64,000 nt of DNA, taken from NCBI GenBank assembly GCA_027382625.1, contig JAJKFJ010020804.1:62001-126000 (forward strand). The letters run 5' to 3'. The position numbers and the translations under genes are program-made. The notes beneath the pieces are model-generated. The model searched no databases and was not told the origin of the DNA. It saw nothing but the letters and a program-made list of their open reading frames with translations. Origin of the DNA: Tetmemena sp. SeJ-2015. Its lineage: Eukaryota; Ciliophora; Spirotrichea; Sporadotrichida; Oxytrichidae. Positions 1 through 11,485 of the stretch are shown piece by piece (position 1 is the first letter of the stretch; each line of letters opens with the position of its first letter).

Positions 1-2727
1 CGCTGGTTAGAATTCAGCCTGGATTGGATAATTCTCTCTAATATTGTAGTTCAGTTCTTCACAGCAGCTACTAATGAAGAAAGAGTTTCGCTCAATTCAA
101 TAGCAAAGAAGTACTTCCTCGGTTTCTTTGTATTTGATTTACTCTCGTGCATTCCTGGCATTGCAACTCTAAAAATTGTAATTTATTTACCTTCATTTTA
201 TAAGCAACAGTTGAGAGACCGATTTGGCCCTACTATTTTAAAGTTATAAGATATGCGCACATTAAGCGCTTACTTGACCAAATTCAAAATATTCAAAAGA
301 ACCTCAAGGCTTACTTTTTAGATAGCCAAGAAAGATTCGACAACTTCTTTACACTCTTCAAGTAAATTTCAAAATTGTGTATTAATCTTTGGTGATAGAA
401 TGTTGTTCTATTTGACTATGCTGTTCCACATCTTGGCTTGCATTTGGATTTTAGTCGGCTATACTGAAAATGGCTGGATTCATTAAATTGCGGATGATAA
501 TGATCAAGCTAGTGAGCTTTACATGTAATTATTAAAATCTTACAAAGAAATAGAAGATAAAAACTAATTATTGACTTGTGTGGTAAACTCTGTAGATTTG
601 TAACTGCTGTGTATTTCGTGGTGACTACTGCTACTACAGTTGGCTATGGAGATAATTACGCATTTAACCCGAGAGAGAAAGTGTACATGATTTTCTTGGA
701 GTTCACTGGCATCTGTATATTCTCAATCATTACTGGAAACATCACTGGCCTAAAGTCGATCAAGAAGATAAGTTAGATCCTAGACAAAAAGGTAAGCTAA
801 AATAAGATTTTGCTGATAGTGTATTTTAGAGTGCGGAGATTGAAAGTTATCTGGGTGATATTGACATGTCCATACCAACCAAGGATATGGATTCAGAAAC
901 CTATGATAGAGCTATCAACTACATCAAGAATAGTTACCTCAAAGGAGTTTTCCAAAGTCTTAAAGATTATGCTTTATTAAGTGAGTGGAATTAGTTTATT
1001 AAAGAAGGAGAATTTTACAAAAATTTGACTCCATAACTTAAGAATGATCTAGTTAAAGAAGTATTGGAGGATTATTACCGCCAGTTTTTCTTCTTTTTCC
1101 ATGATGTGCAGAACAAGAATTCAGCTGATCCTGTCTTCATTCGTAAAATTCTCTCTAACTTAGACTGCTAAATGTAAGAAATCGTGTTTTAAGTTCGATA
1201 TAGTTTTTCCCTTTCCAAGATATCATAAAATCTGGGGACATCGTAAATAGACTATACTTTTGCCACAAAGGAAACGTGATAATTATTTTAATCATTTGCA
1301 TTTGAGATAATCAGCTCCTCATTTTCCGATGCATTGATTTCTCTTCCAATAGAGATGCAAATCTTCTTTTTTTTATCGAGGTCAGGAAAAGTTAATAAAG
1401 AGATCTTTTTAATTTTAAGTGTTTCAGATAATGTGAGAAGTTAGCATAGCTAATAGGCAGCAGATAATAGCAATCAAACTATAAATGCAAATGATGAAAA
1501 CTAAAAACGTCCAGCCTCTCGCTTTTCTAGCATCCCCACTATTACTTACATAGCTATCCTTATATCTTTTTACAATTAGTTGATCTCTATTTTATGATCC
1601 TTCCTCAAGGTTCTTTCTTCGGAGATTATCAAATTCTCTTCAATCTGCCTTCAAATTACTCCTTCCAAGCTTTTTCCTCTGAGGAAACTCTGTGCATGAG
1701 TCTCTCTTCAAGTAAATTCCTGTAAATTTGCGAGCAGTTCCCCAAATTCCATTCTTTCTTGTGCTAGAGAGCTCTCATGCGCAGAAACCACTTTAGAATG
1801 AAAGAGCGCCAGGCTAAAGCAGATGTCCTCAATTCAAGAAGCAGAAAGAGACACCTTGAAACTGAGACAGAGATGAATAAAGAAAAATCCAAGAAAATGC
1901 AAAGGTAGATTGCCAATAACAATCTCTAAACGTGATTTGGTTAGAGCTTTTATTTTAACTATAAAGATTAAATGACAGAAGGAAGCTTCTTGATTCAGAT
2001 TTGCTCGATTTGAGCTTCGTTGAGACACCTAGATTCAAGCAAGATTTGGAGTAGATTTCAGTCAAGTTCAGAATCCCTATTTTGAGAGTAATGTTTTCGC
2101 TTAACTTATAATTTTCTTATAGATGTAAACTTAAATAGTAGCTTTAAATCATGGCAAATTCAATAATTTAAGTTGTGACAAGCTTTACTTGCAAGGAGTT
2201 CACAACACTTCAATCACAACTAGAGTCACTTGCAGTAAAATATGCACAAGCACGAAGATTTCTTCAACATAGTTTCGTATGTGTTGAGTGGAGAGGATTT
2301 GGGCACCATTAAGTAGGAGCTCGCATTCCTCCGCACTAATAGAGATGGAAAGATACTTCTCAATGGAGGAGACAAAGGCAATCAATTATTCATTCAAATT
2401 AATCTTATCGCAAAATATTATGGATTATTAAATAAGGAGGCAGAGAAAATCAAGGAGAGAAGACTTAAAGAGAAAAAGTAGAGGAACGAATAAATCTTCG
2501 ATGGTCTTGGCTCAGTTGGCGGAAGATTATAGTTTTTTTTTTAAAATTCTAATGACCAATTTAAATGAAGAGACTACCTGAGATCTGCCCAATAGACAGG
2601 GCGGCTCAATAGGAAAGATTAGAGAGGGTCAAACGTTTCACTACCTCCAATCGACTCTCTAACTGGAAGTAGGACAAGGCTGGTTTAAGCAACTGTCAAA
2701 AGAGAACTCGCTCCTGATCTTTGCTGA
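1..2727 (+). CDS. Cyclic-nucleotide-binding voltage-type K+ channel, 5' end cut off by window
   Basis: Seen: the window opens inside a membrane segment followed by the S2-S3 style stretch KKYFLGFFVFDLLSCIPG. A charged S4-S5 region follows (reads YFKVIRYAHIKRLLDQIQ), then a pore with the selectivity signature TTVGYGD at about 636-655. After the pore come a C-linker and a cyclic-nucleotide-binding fold: SGDIVNRLYFCHKGN near 1240, and LPQGSFFGDYQ near 1600-1640, where FFGD matches the FGE box. Introns 362-398, 525-553 and 792-829 restore frame exactly, and another is likely at about 1511-1556. The tail is basic and hydrophilic and ends at TGA 2725-2727. Known: EAG/CNG-type channels are plasma- or ciliary-membrane tetramers, and ciliates carry many of them. 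The family is certain. The exact tail exons after about 1950 are inferred. No start is visible because the gene runs off the left edge. Confidence 0.88.
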
Positions 2728-3235
2728 GATCTTAATCGACAATTATTACAGAATTTCAATTTATTTTCCTTAAAAACGATTAGAACTAAGATAATATCTT
2801 AATCATTAATTTGTTGTTCAAGTGCAAGATTCGAGTGCAAATTTTGTTGTAAGATTTGAATAAATTCAATCTTTACAAAGTTATTAAATAAGTTTTAAAC
2901 TTGACTGCAATGATTTAGAATGAGCTATTTTGTGGCGAGATGAAAAGAGTTTACCTTTATTATGGAGAATTCCCAATGTTCTCAGACATAGCTGAGGAAG
3001 ATATGCTTAGACTCTCTCCTTTCAAATTACTAAGCAAGATAATCTACCCTCTTTTAGGGGATAGTCACTTCAGGCTCTTGATTTATTATAAATATATTTA
3101 TTTTTAAACGATTTCAAAAGGGTCAAGGATTCTTATCAAATTAGGATAAGGTAGGACGGAAATGAATAATGTGTATTTCTAGAACCTAAGAATATTAAAA
3201 ACATTAATTTTAAAATAGATTAGAAATTTCAAATT
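2716..3235 (+). CDS. Weak open frame, hypothetical
   Basis: In the ciliate code this frame stays open from a TGA at 2716 to beyond 3300. It contains the protein-like stretch MKRVYLYYGEFPMFSDIAEE from about 2940, followed by a Leu-rich part. There is no clear start, although ATG 2911 is possible, and no domain I recognise. The frame could be extra exons of the channel gene just upstream, a separate small gene, or chance, because a one-stop code in AT-rich DNA leaves long random frames. The dispersed repeat (copy A) begins inside its distal end, which makes the last part unlikely to be coding. Confidence 0.3.
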
Positions 3236-3267
3236 TATTTAATAAGATTATTTGTATAATTATGCTA

Positions 3268-3660
3268 AGAATTTAATAAAAAAGAGAATTAAATAAATTA
3301 AGAAATTTAAAATCCTAGGCAGTTGAAGTGTGAGCTTTTGGGTTAAAATTATTACTATTCGATTAAGCATAAAATTCTAAGCAACTTTGATCCTTGCTAC
3401 TTCTTTGTAGGAGGTCTGTGTAAAGAGTTGCCTCGGTGACAAGTTTTTGAACTTAGTTAATTTCTTGGTTCGGAGTCAAAGACATCAATATCTCTTCAAG
3501 CCACCTCTATCGTAATGGTGGAAGAACAAACTCATCTTATAATTTGAAGAGCTATCCAACAAGCTCCATATTGGACTAGTAATCATAAGATTTAACGGTC
3601 AACATTTTACAACTCCTCATTTATTATTTTAATTTAACTTTATTTGAATTTTAACTATAT
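3268..3660 (+). repeat. Dispersed repeat, copy A (full length)
   Basis: About 390 bp that recurs diverged at 8728-9139 (same strand) and, as a 3' portion only, on the minus strand at 42357-42577. A 27-bp identical block starts copies A and B (3268-3294 and 8728-8754). All three copies end in a shared block around CAACTCCTCATTTATTATTT. The right half of A matches the reverse complement of C closely over about 200 bp. No open frame or terminal inverted repeat was recognised. The element ends 5 bp before the ATG of the next gene, so it may supply promoter or 5'-UTR sequence there. Confidence 0.8.
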
Positions 3661-3665
3661 TTAAT

Positions 3666-5404
3666 ATGAGAAGACAGGAACAAAAAGAAGTTCGGAAGAA
3701 TTAAGAAGAAGGAAAAAATAAAAATAGTCCTTCACCCAAAAAGTGTCATCAAGATCTTAAAATTAGTAGTATAATATTTATTATCCCTAAGACTTTTGTC
3801 CTTTGGCAGAGGACCAATAATAAGTTAAGATTGAGCAGCTATTAAGAGAGATCAAGATCAAATTTTTGAGCAATAGGATTTAAAACGGTCAATATAGCAA
3901 TGAATGTTATGATGAGTATGAAAATGAATTCGGAAATTTAGGATACTACTCAGAGATAAATTATGATATATGCATGATCAAATTATAGGAATTAATCATT
4001 GCAATTAGACTTTTATAATTGCTAATTTTATTGCTTTAAATACAAGATTAAGGTTTAAAATACGATGAAGTTTTGCAAAAAAATTAGATTAACTTATTTA
4101 ATAAAGGTCAATTTCTGCGAAATAATTGATTGATTGATTTTGAACTATATTTTTATGAGAATGATTTCGATGATGACTAAATAAAAGACGTGTCCTTAGA
4201 ATTTAATGTGAGAGACTAATATGATGAAGCAGAAGAACAAGAGTTTTTTGGCTTCAAAAATGTCTAAAAACATAGCAACATAGGAAACCTAAACTTAGGA
4301 ATTATTAAATTAGAAAATTACTAAATAAGTGGTCCGCGATTCCCGAACTAGGACTCTCGGTACATAGGCCAGAGCTGGCGCTAGGGCCGTGATCAATGAT
4401 GATGGCAATCTAGTTTGGTAATCCGAGGTAAGCGAGTAAGTAATCTAAACGAGAGGTGCGTGGATTGAGGTGAACCCCGAAGCCGTGCGAGAGTCTGTCA
4501 CTTCGCGGGTGATCCAATTTGCCATTGGCCCTAGACTAGCTGACTCCTCTTTGGGGACCCTAACCAGGAGCAATGTCAATGGTTAACGTCGCTAAGGAAA
4601 TCCGGTGGTGAAGTCATTGAGGTTGAGGCGGGCATATTCGGTCCGAGCAGACCACTTATGGATCTGCTCCAAGGCAAGATCAACGGTAGATAGTACTGCT
4701 CATGTTGCCTAAATAGTGATGGGCCACTAGTGTCTTTTTTCTCCCAGCTAGCATGAGCAGCGCGGCGAATGGAATTTTGGCATAGTTGGCTGAGCCGGCA
4801 GATTCAGGAGTCTTAGAGTGTGAGCCAGGGGTGCTGGATTGTCAAGTCCACCTAGGAATTCTCTCTCGTTCCTTTAATGAAAGCGGCCGTCACACCGATT
4901 AATGACGTATTTGGCTTTCACATGACGTACAGGCACAGGTCACTCCAGTTATGTGCGTGAATTTAATGATACTATAAATATCTTATTATTTGCCCGCAAG
5001 GGGGATTAGTTCCTACTTAAACCTAAACTTAAGAGAATTACCTGAAATCAATAGAAGAAGAACTAGATAAGCTTAAAGATTTTAAGTTCTTCATAAAATT
5101 AAATCTCTTTTTTATTGTTCCAGGATAAGCTGAATTCATTTAGTAATTAAAAAGCAAGTCATTTTCAAGCGCTCAAGAGATAAAATCATAAGTTCTCAAC
5201 AAATTAAATGACTTGCATTAGAAAGAGTATCCACATTCAAAATGCAAATACAAGATGATCGAGAGTCAAAGTTTATTAAAATAATATTTTTTAAGTTATA
5301 TCTCAGTTACATGTAAGAATAATTAGAAAGACTGCTTTGAAATCAGATTCAAACATGAGATAAAGAGTTATTTATTTTCTCAATTGTCTTAAATAAGAAG
5401 CTGA
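3666..5404 (+). CDS. Hypothetical protein gene(s), interrupted by a GC-rich insertion
   Basis: An ATG at 3666 starts a hydrophilic Lys/Glu-rich frame. A candidate intron at about 3765-3790 links it to an acidic stretch (CYDEYENEFGNLGYYSEIN). The frame meets a TGA at 4127-4129 inside a TTGA microsatellite and then continues in the same frame with YENDFDDDQIKDVSLEF. At 4298-5018 a GC-rich insert interrupts it. Beyond the insert the coding frame resumes (SIEEELDKLKDFKFFIKLN) to a TGA at 5402-5404. Removing the insert at its 13-bp direct repeat gives an open frame starting at ATG 4221. A junction at AATTAC joins the upstream frame instead. The protein family is not recognised. It could be one gene broken by the insertion, or two genes. 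A possible intron at 5404 would extend it to about 5550. Confidence 0.45.
4298..5018 (-). mobile_element. GC-rich insertion, possible non-LTR retroelement remnant
   Basis: About 720 bp with roughly half GC, very unlike the AT-rich surroundings. It is flanked by an identical 13-bp direct repeat AAACCTAAACTTA (4285-4297 and 5019-5031), consistent with a target-site duplication. On the minus strand the first part (about 4845-4895) reads like the end of a retrotransposon endonuclease (FIKGTRENS, a stop where Trp might be expected, then VDLTI). About 200 bp further on (4620-4681) it reads like the post-active-site segment of a non-LTR reverse transcriptase (DLALEQIHKW). The minus-strand 3' end finishes in an AT-rich tail next to the repeat. 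No catalytic YxDD box was found and frames shift, so any element is dead and internally deleted. Alternatives are foreign DNA, a structured RNA gene or germline-limited sequence. The family call is inference. Confidence 0.45.
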
Positions 5405-5795
5405 AAGGATTTAATAGGAAAAATAAGTTGATTACACTTATTGTTAAAATTATTCAAATAGGAGTTGTGAAATTGGTTTTTATCTTTGCAATAATAGAGT
5501 AATCTTAAGTGAGCATGCTTTACCTATTCATTGAAACTCTATGATTTGTGTTCTCTTTAAGTTAAAAAAAATTCTTCTCCTATATTTATTTGAAAAAGCA
5601 GGCATCTCTTTCAAATTTACAGTTCTCTTTAATAAAATTGACCAATTTTATTAAACTTAGAAATTTCGAATTATTTTAAATACGTATTTTAATTAACCGC
5701 TGATGAGTTTTATTTCTAAAAGTTTGAATTAAACATTAATTTAGTATGAGGAGAAGAATCTAAACAGCTGCAAGATTAATTAATTAAACTTTGTG

Positions 5796-8416
5796 ATGCT
5801 GAGCTTTGAAAACAGACTGAAACTCAAATTTGAAGACCTATCACTTTGCGAAATTAAGCTCTACACTCACCTCGACCCTCAAAGTAGCTTACTCATATTT
5901 ATTTGTAGTGATCTTGAATCAAATTTGAAGAAAGATATTCCTGAGGCAGCTAGCTATGGCTTCCATGACACTCATGATGACAACTTGGTGGAGTTCTTGC
6001 ACTTTCTTTGCTCAAATGAATATCATACATTCATAAATTAAGAAGTCTTTGCTTGTTTGAAGACTCCTCTGAGCCCTACAGTGCTCACCCCAACTTCAGT
6101 CTTTGGCTTAAGCTCAACAACTATCAAAAGCAAGAACTACAGTCACTTCATCATGAGTTCAAGCAAGAGGCTTCATAGAAGTTAGGACAGCTACCTATTA
6201 TAAGTACTAATTATTTATTTGTGATAATCTAATCTTCATGATAATTTTACGTACTACTTGCGAATACATATAGTTTTTGCTTTCTCGCAAACTCAAACCG
6301 GAAATTTTCAGCAGATTTTAGAAGTATGAGCATCCAACTGACTTGAAAAATGTCCCAAGAGCAAGCCTCTCAAAGGATGGAAAGACTTCCCCACTTGCAT
6401 CTATCCTTCATCAAGAAATATTCTTAATTAAACTTTTGAAGACTCTAAGTTTCTTTTCCAGCCTCCTAACTATGTGAACTTGAGAGATCTGAGATTTGAT
6501 TTGAGAGACTTCATGAGGCCCTTTGATATTGTGATTTTAACTCAGAGAGACTGCATCCTCGACTCAAAGTTCTATCAACTTCTCTCCTGAGCAAGAAAAC
6601 TGTCAGCAAGTTTCTTTGAGTTTGAGAAGCCCCTTTTTCCAAAAGCTTGAGTATGAGAACTAATTGCAAGAGTCTTTGAGCAACCACTAGGTTGAGAAAG
6701 CATCTCAACAATCTCTACACATCATCGATCCAAAATCGCAAGTATCTTCATCAAGTGAAGCTTTTCTCTTTGGATCTCTACCTCAGGCAGAGAGCAAACT
6801 TTCTTAAGTTGCAGAGGAAGCTAAAGTAGTTTCCAAGCAGTACATTTCTCAGAGTCAGCCTGTTGTGAGCCAACACACTTTATACTTTCTTACAATTTTT
6901 TTCACTTTGGCTCAGAGTCAATAAACATCCGAATCTCATAGCCTGCTTTCAGGCCTTGAAAAAAGTGAGACTGGTTGTGAAGCCAAAACTCTCCCTTTGA
7001 CATAGTAAACTAAACACTCTAGTGGTGGTATGAATGCTGATCTTTCTCAGAAACCATTTTTTGTATTAGTTTAAATTTGCGACGCCTTTGAAAAAAATGA
7101 AAGAAGAGAGTATCCCAAAGCTTTCTGAGCAAAAAGAGAGATTGGCCAGGATCAAGGATGAAATCCAATCAAAGCACATTTATTTTAAAAGAACAAAGGC
7201 AAAGCTCTATCTCTTGCTCCTTCTGGTAACATCAAAAGTGAGCATAGAGGAAAGGAACTAAAGTAGAGATTGAAGACTAAGACCAATAGAAGAAATCGCT
7301 CATCCTCTTCAATAAAAATAATTTGAATTTCAAAATGATAATTTATCAAGCGAAGTTGTTAACAAAAAGCGTTCTCACTCACAGTCCAACTCAAACTCTG
7401 ATTCAAGCTCAAACTCTTCATCTTCTTCTGACAGCTAAAGTCGTTCTTCGAGTTCAGTGACACCTCTCTACAGGAAGTCTTTGGCTGGAAAGGGAATGAT
7501 GGAAGACTCGCTTTTGTACAAGAGAAAGTAACCTCAAGACCTTGAATTCAAGAAGGTTAAGAATTTGAAAGAGGAGACAAAACTCAAAGCTGAGCCTCGA
7601 TCAAGGTAGACTGAGTATCACACAGCTAAGAGAGCAAAGTTGCAGGAGGACAAGAGCATGGCGAGAAAGAGTGTATATGATTAATCAAGACAGACTCAAG
7701 TTGCCTGTCAAGAGAAAGAGCCAAACTCCAAGATGCTTTAAAGCAAGAGAAAGAAGTTTCCTTTAAATATTTATGATAATGAAGGACCCACTGCCTCTGA
7801 AGACAGAGGAATAGAAATCTTCTTCTTCCATCGCCTTCAAAGGTAAACAAGCAAGAGATAAATCTACTGTGGAGAAAGAGAAACTGACTGCGAGTGGTGC
7901 TCCAAGCATTCTAGGTAAAGTAGCACTAGCCTCAAAGTCCAAAGGCTCCAAAGTTTAGAAGTCTTAAACTCAAAGCAAGAAGATGAAATGCAAGGCTGAA
8001 GATGCCGAAGAGGAGGAATATCAGTTAATTTTAATTTAGTTCTCCGTCCCCCAACAGATTGCTATTATCAAGAGCATCTAGAATAGGGTGTTCTAATCTC
8101 AACAAGAGGTCCAGAAAGAGATTGTTCATTTTTGTTTAAACATAATTTTGTGGATGAGCTGAACAAGTTTCATTAGGAGAGGTGCTTCTAATTCAATTTT
8201 ACAGACTCCTAAAATAAAACTTTAATTAGGAATTTAATGCACCGATTTATAGTTTAGGTATACTTTAAGGTCTACTGTGTGACTTGTACTCTAAACAACC
8301 CTAAGAAGAGGAGATTTGAGATTTGGCTGACCTATGAGAAGAATAAAAGCAACCAGCTGACCAACATCTAGTATCAAAGAACCATCCTGCAGAAGCATTT
8401 CTATCCAGAGCACTGA
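5796..8416 (+). CDS. Ser/Lys-rich hypothetical protein, probably nuclear
   Basis: From ATG 5796 the N-terminal ~140 residues are an acidic, folded-looking region (FENRLKLKFEDLSLCEIK). A frame-restoring intron lies at about 6213-6282. The long middle is low-complexity and Ser-rich, including an SR-like run near 7370-7450 (RSHSQSNSNSDSSSNSSSSS). It is followed by lysine-rich segments and an acidic patch AEDAEEEEYQ near 8015. A candidate 35-nt intron near 8128-8162 leads to a clean final exon of about 80 codons ending at TGA 8414-8416. Two or three single-base frame changes (near 6395, 7200 and 7800) are needed. They may be missed introns or sequence errors. Composition suggests a nuclear or RNA-associated protein, but no domain was identified. 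The frame is open upstream to about 5715, so the true start could be earlier. Confidence 0.55.
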
Positions 8417-8727
8417 TAGTATTTTAGTTGGAGTCAGATGTTTGTGACTGAGTTTTATTTCATTGGGGTTAACAAGTTTTTATTTTTTTATTAATTTGCA
8501 AGAAGAAAATTTTATCTCAAAGAAATAAGGTTGATCAATATAAGTGAGTATGTTTGCTTAAAATATGAGTCATTTTACTAATTATTCTATTTTAACGTTT
8601 GGATTAAAATTGAGAAAAGTTTTTTTATATCAAGAGGAAATACATGCACTAAATACACTATATAATTATTGCTAAAAAATTTAAAGACTTGATTTAAACT
8701 GAGGAATAGAGTTTTCAATTATAGCTG
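8417..8727. other. Intergenic, nothing recognised
   Basis: AT-rich stretch between the end of the Ser-rich gene and repeat copy B. I see no coding frame with protein-like composition, no RNA gene and no repeat. Confidence 0.5.
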
Positions 8728-9139
8728 AGAATTTAATAAAAAAGAGAATTAAATTAGATATTAAATTAAAATGGAATAAATCAGTGACAGTTGAAGTGTG
8801 TCAGATTTAAATAATTATTAGACCATTCGATTCAGCATCAAATTCTAAGAACTTTTTAACCTTGTAACTTTTGTGTGGGACCACTCAATACAGAGTTATA
8901 AGCGACAAAAGTTCTGCTGAAACTGATATTAGGATTTGAGATCACTGCGCACATCATATCTCGCTGCTGAGAAGTGCTGAGACGATGATTAAAGAAGAAA
9001 CTCATATTAATTTTTAATAAGCTATCGAACAAGCTGCAGATGAGGGGGTGAATCTGCGATTTCAACTGTCACCATTTTGCAACTCTTCATTTATTATTTT
9101 AACCAATCATCGATTTTAATTAAAATTCCGACTATATTT
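8728..9139 (+). repeat. Dispersed repeat, copy B (full length)
   Basis: Second full copy of the repeat at 3268-3660, in the same orientation. The first 27 bp are identical. The interior is clearly diverged, and the 3' end again carries the CAACTCTTCATTTATTATTT block followed by an AT-rich tail. It sits 115 bp upstream of the ATG of the Cys-rich gene at 9255, so like copy A it lies directly in front of a plus-strand gene. Confidence 0.75.
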
Positions 9140-9254
9140 TTAGAATAAAATGATCTAAATATTAATGAAGCAATATTTTAAAATTATGTCTATAAAGAAC
9201 TATAAATAGCCACACACTTGGAAAAGTCAATCGGAGCTCAACCAGATTTCAAAA

Positions 9255-11251
9255 ATGAAATTATTGATCACGATTTTATCTCTAGCGGCTCTCGTGAATG
9301 TCGCTCTATAATAAATTTATTATGATAACACACATTAAAATTTTTATAGCTACTACTTGTAAATTTTGGCTTGCTTTAATCTTTTAAAGGTGATTACGAT
9401 AGCTACTTGGAGAGCAGCTCACAAACTTGCTCTTTTTATGTTTAAGAATATAATTTTGTTGCAAGAGTAATTATTATTGTTTCTAGAAGCTAATCTCGGC
9501 CTAATATTTATCTAATCACTTTTGTCTAACTAACATTAAATAAAGAGTGCTCTGGGCAGATATTGTTATCTCTCTTTTATTTGATATTCGGTTGCAATAC
9601 ATGCTAAGAAGATAAGACTGCTGGAGACATTTTCTTAAAATGCACATCGTGCAAGGAAGGCCTTTTTCTTTTGTCAAATTAGACTCTCTCCTCGACATTT
9701 CCAGATTATCTAAATGCTTGTGTCCCTGATTGCGAATTCGCTCATCACGCTTACACTGGAAACCTATTATCTGATTAATATGATTTTAACCCTTTCACAT
9801 CGAAATGCCAGTTATGTGGAAATGATTGTAACTCATGCAATTTGAAATACGGGTGTGAGAACTGCCTACCTGATTTAATTATAAGAACATTATAATATAG
9901 AGAGATGGTCAAGAGGTTGGAAAAGTAAACGCAATTGATTCTTCTTATGGATACTACACCTCTACGTTTAAGTAATGTTAAGGTAAGTTAACCCTCTTGG
10001 ATTGTCAAGAAATGAAAACTTGTAAAGACACTTAATTTTGAAATGATAGCAACATCTCATTAATTTACAGAGTGCTCCAATACTTTGAAGTTTATAGCTC
10101 ATTATATTTCTATATAATATAATGAAGTGCACTGAATGCTCATCAACAGATCCTAGTACATGCACGAAGTGTACTTCAAACTTTCCAAATTGCCTAACTT
10201 ATGAGCCTGACGCTACTCTTGATAATTGCTTTATTTAAATGCATTCAGGCTGATTCTTCAGACAGCACAAATAAATGCAATTATAGAAGGTATTAAATAT
10301 TTTGAGCACTTACTGTGACGAGTGTGATGACGGTTACTATGTGAACTCAAGGGAATTTTGCTCATCTTGCAAAATCGATAATTGCCTAACCTGCTCATCG
10401 CCGTCATTTTGCTAAAAATGCGCTCCTGGCTATTCAACTTACACTGACAGCTCTGTGATTAATTAAAATTAATATACTCTGGGAAGCAAATATGTTACGG
10501 TAAAAGACTAGCTTTGTTGAAAATATACCCATAGATTGTAACTATGACTCAACTCTTGGGGCTACATCGCTTTTCCCAGATTGTAATTCTTGCTCAATCG
10601 ATAAAAATCAATGATGAGAGAAAAGTTTATCTGAAGCGAAAATTTAATTTTACATCCTCCGGGAGCGCGGTAACGATTTGTGAATCTTGTCGAAATGGAT
10701 TTCTAATTACAAATTCTGACACAGGTTTGAAAGAATGCACCGTAAGATGTCCGAAGCATTACTACGGCCACATGGAGTTTTAATAAAGAGGAATCCCTTC
10801 TGTCACTACTTGTGAAGGTAATTTTAGATCAGCGCAATTTAACCTATAATCCTTATTTTCGTAGAATGTGATGACTCTTGTGAGACTTGTCTTTTAATTG
10901 TGATAATTTGTCCACTTAAAAGAATTGGAATTTTCGATCAGATTATCTTCAAAAATACAACTACTATAATTCTTGTTTTAAATTTGTTAAATTAAAGAAC
11001 TAAAGAATAACTTTCTCTTCAAAATTGTATGTCTTCATTCTATTCAAAGAAAGAGAATCTATGAGCCTATACTTCTTGCGCCTAAGAAGCCGTATCTTAT
11101 GCTAAATTAAGAACATTCTAAGCTTAGTTCTGAAGTTTAGGAATATCCTAAGCAATTATATTTGAAGAATGTCTAGAGTGGCTTTTACTAAAGGAAGATG
11201 AGTACAATCAAAGAAATATTGTAATAAAAGTACTCGTCAAGAGCTGAATGA
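9255..11251 (+). CDS. Cys-rich furin-like surface or secreted protein, left copy
   Basis: ATG 9255 opens a signal peptide (MKLLITILSLAALVNVA). The mature part is packed with CxxC motifs typical of growth-factor-receptor/furin-like repeats: FGCNTCQEDKTAGD at about 9590, CNSCNLKYGCENC, CDECDDGYYVNS at about 10315 and CESCRNGF at about 10680. The intron at about 10817-10863 restores frame into CDDSCETC. The C-terminus is a basic hydrophilic tail (RKRIYEPILLAPKKPY) ending at TGA 11249-11251, which would suit a short cytoplasmic tail after a membrane segment. A TGA at 10251-10253 and a frame change near 10605 are unexplained. The gene is paralogous to the minus-strand gene at 53214-54701 over at least 100 aligned residues. 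Ligand and function are unknown. Confidence 0.78.
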
Positions 11252-11485
11252 TTAAAATATGATACTCTTTCAACATTATCTTAATTAAATTTTTATCATT
11301 TTGAGATTACACATCTATAGAAAACTTTAAATTATGATTATATTGAGTTCTACTAAAGCTCTTATTTGGGGATCTGTTCACTTGTTCGTCGTCTGAAATG
11401 TAAAATAATGAAATGTTAAGCGAGTTTAGTGCACTATCATGATTCATGCTTGTGTTTCTGGCTTTCTTTTTTCTCCTTTATTTAT
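11252..11485. other. Convergent intergenic gap
   Basis: Short AT-rich space between two converging 3' ends, the Cys-rich gene (+) and the giant gene (-). No repeat or hairpin stood out. The matching place in the right-hand copy of the module has no gap, because there the two genes overlap. Confidence 0.5.

Noticed and set aside
1281..1640. TGA read as Trp in the channel's nucleotide-binding domain
   Set aside because: The extra ~100 residues would break the domain. Short GT..AG introns in this stretch restore the normal spacing, so TGA need not be sense here.
1834..2028. Minus-strand ORFs within the channel gene (also 2200-2385 and others)
   Set aside because: Shadow frames of plus-strand exons. 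No protein-like motifs, and the plus strand carries a recognisable channel.
4330..5010. GC-rich block as ribosomal RNA, SRP RNA, RNase P RNA or tRNA
   Set aside because: None of the conserved core motifs of these RNAs could be recognised, and minus-strand protein-like fragments plus flanking direct repeats fit an insertion better. Not fully excluded.
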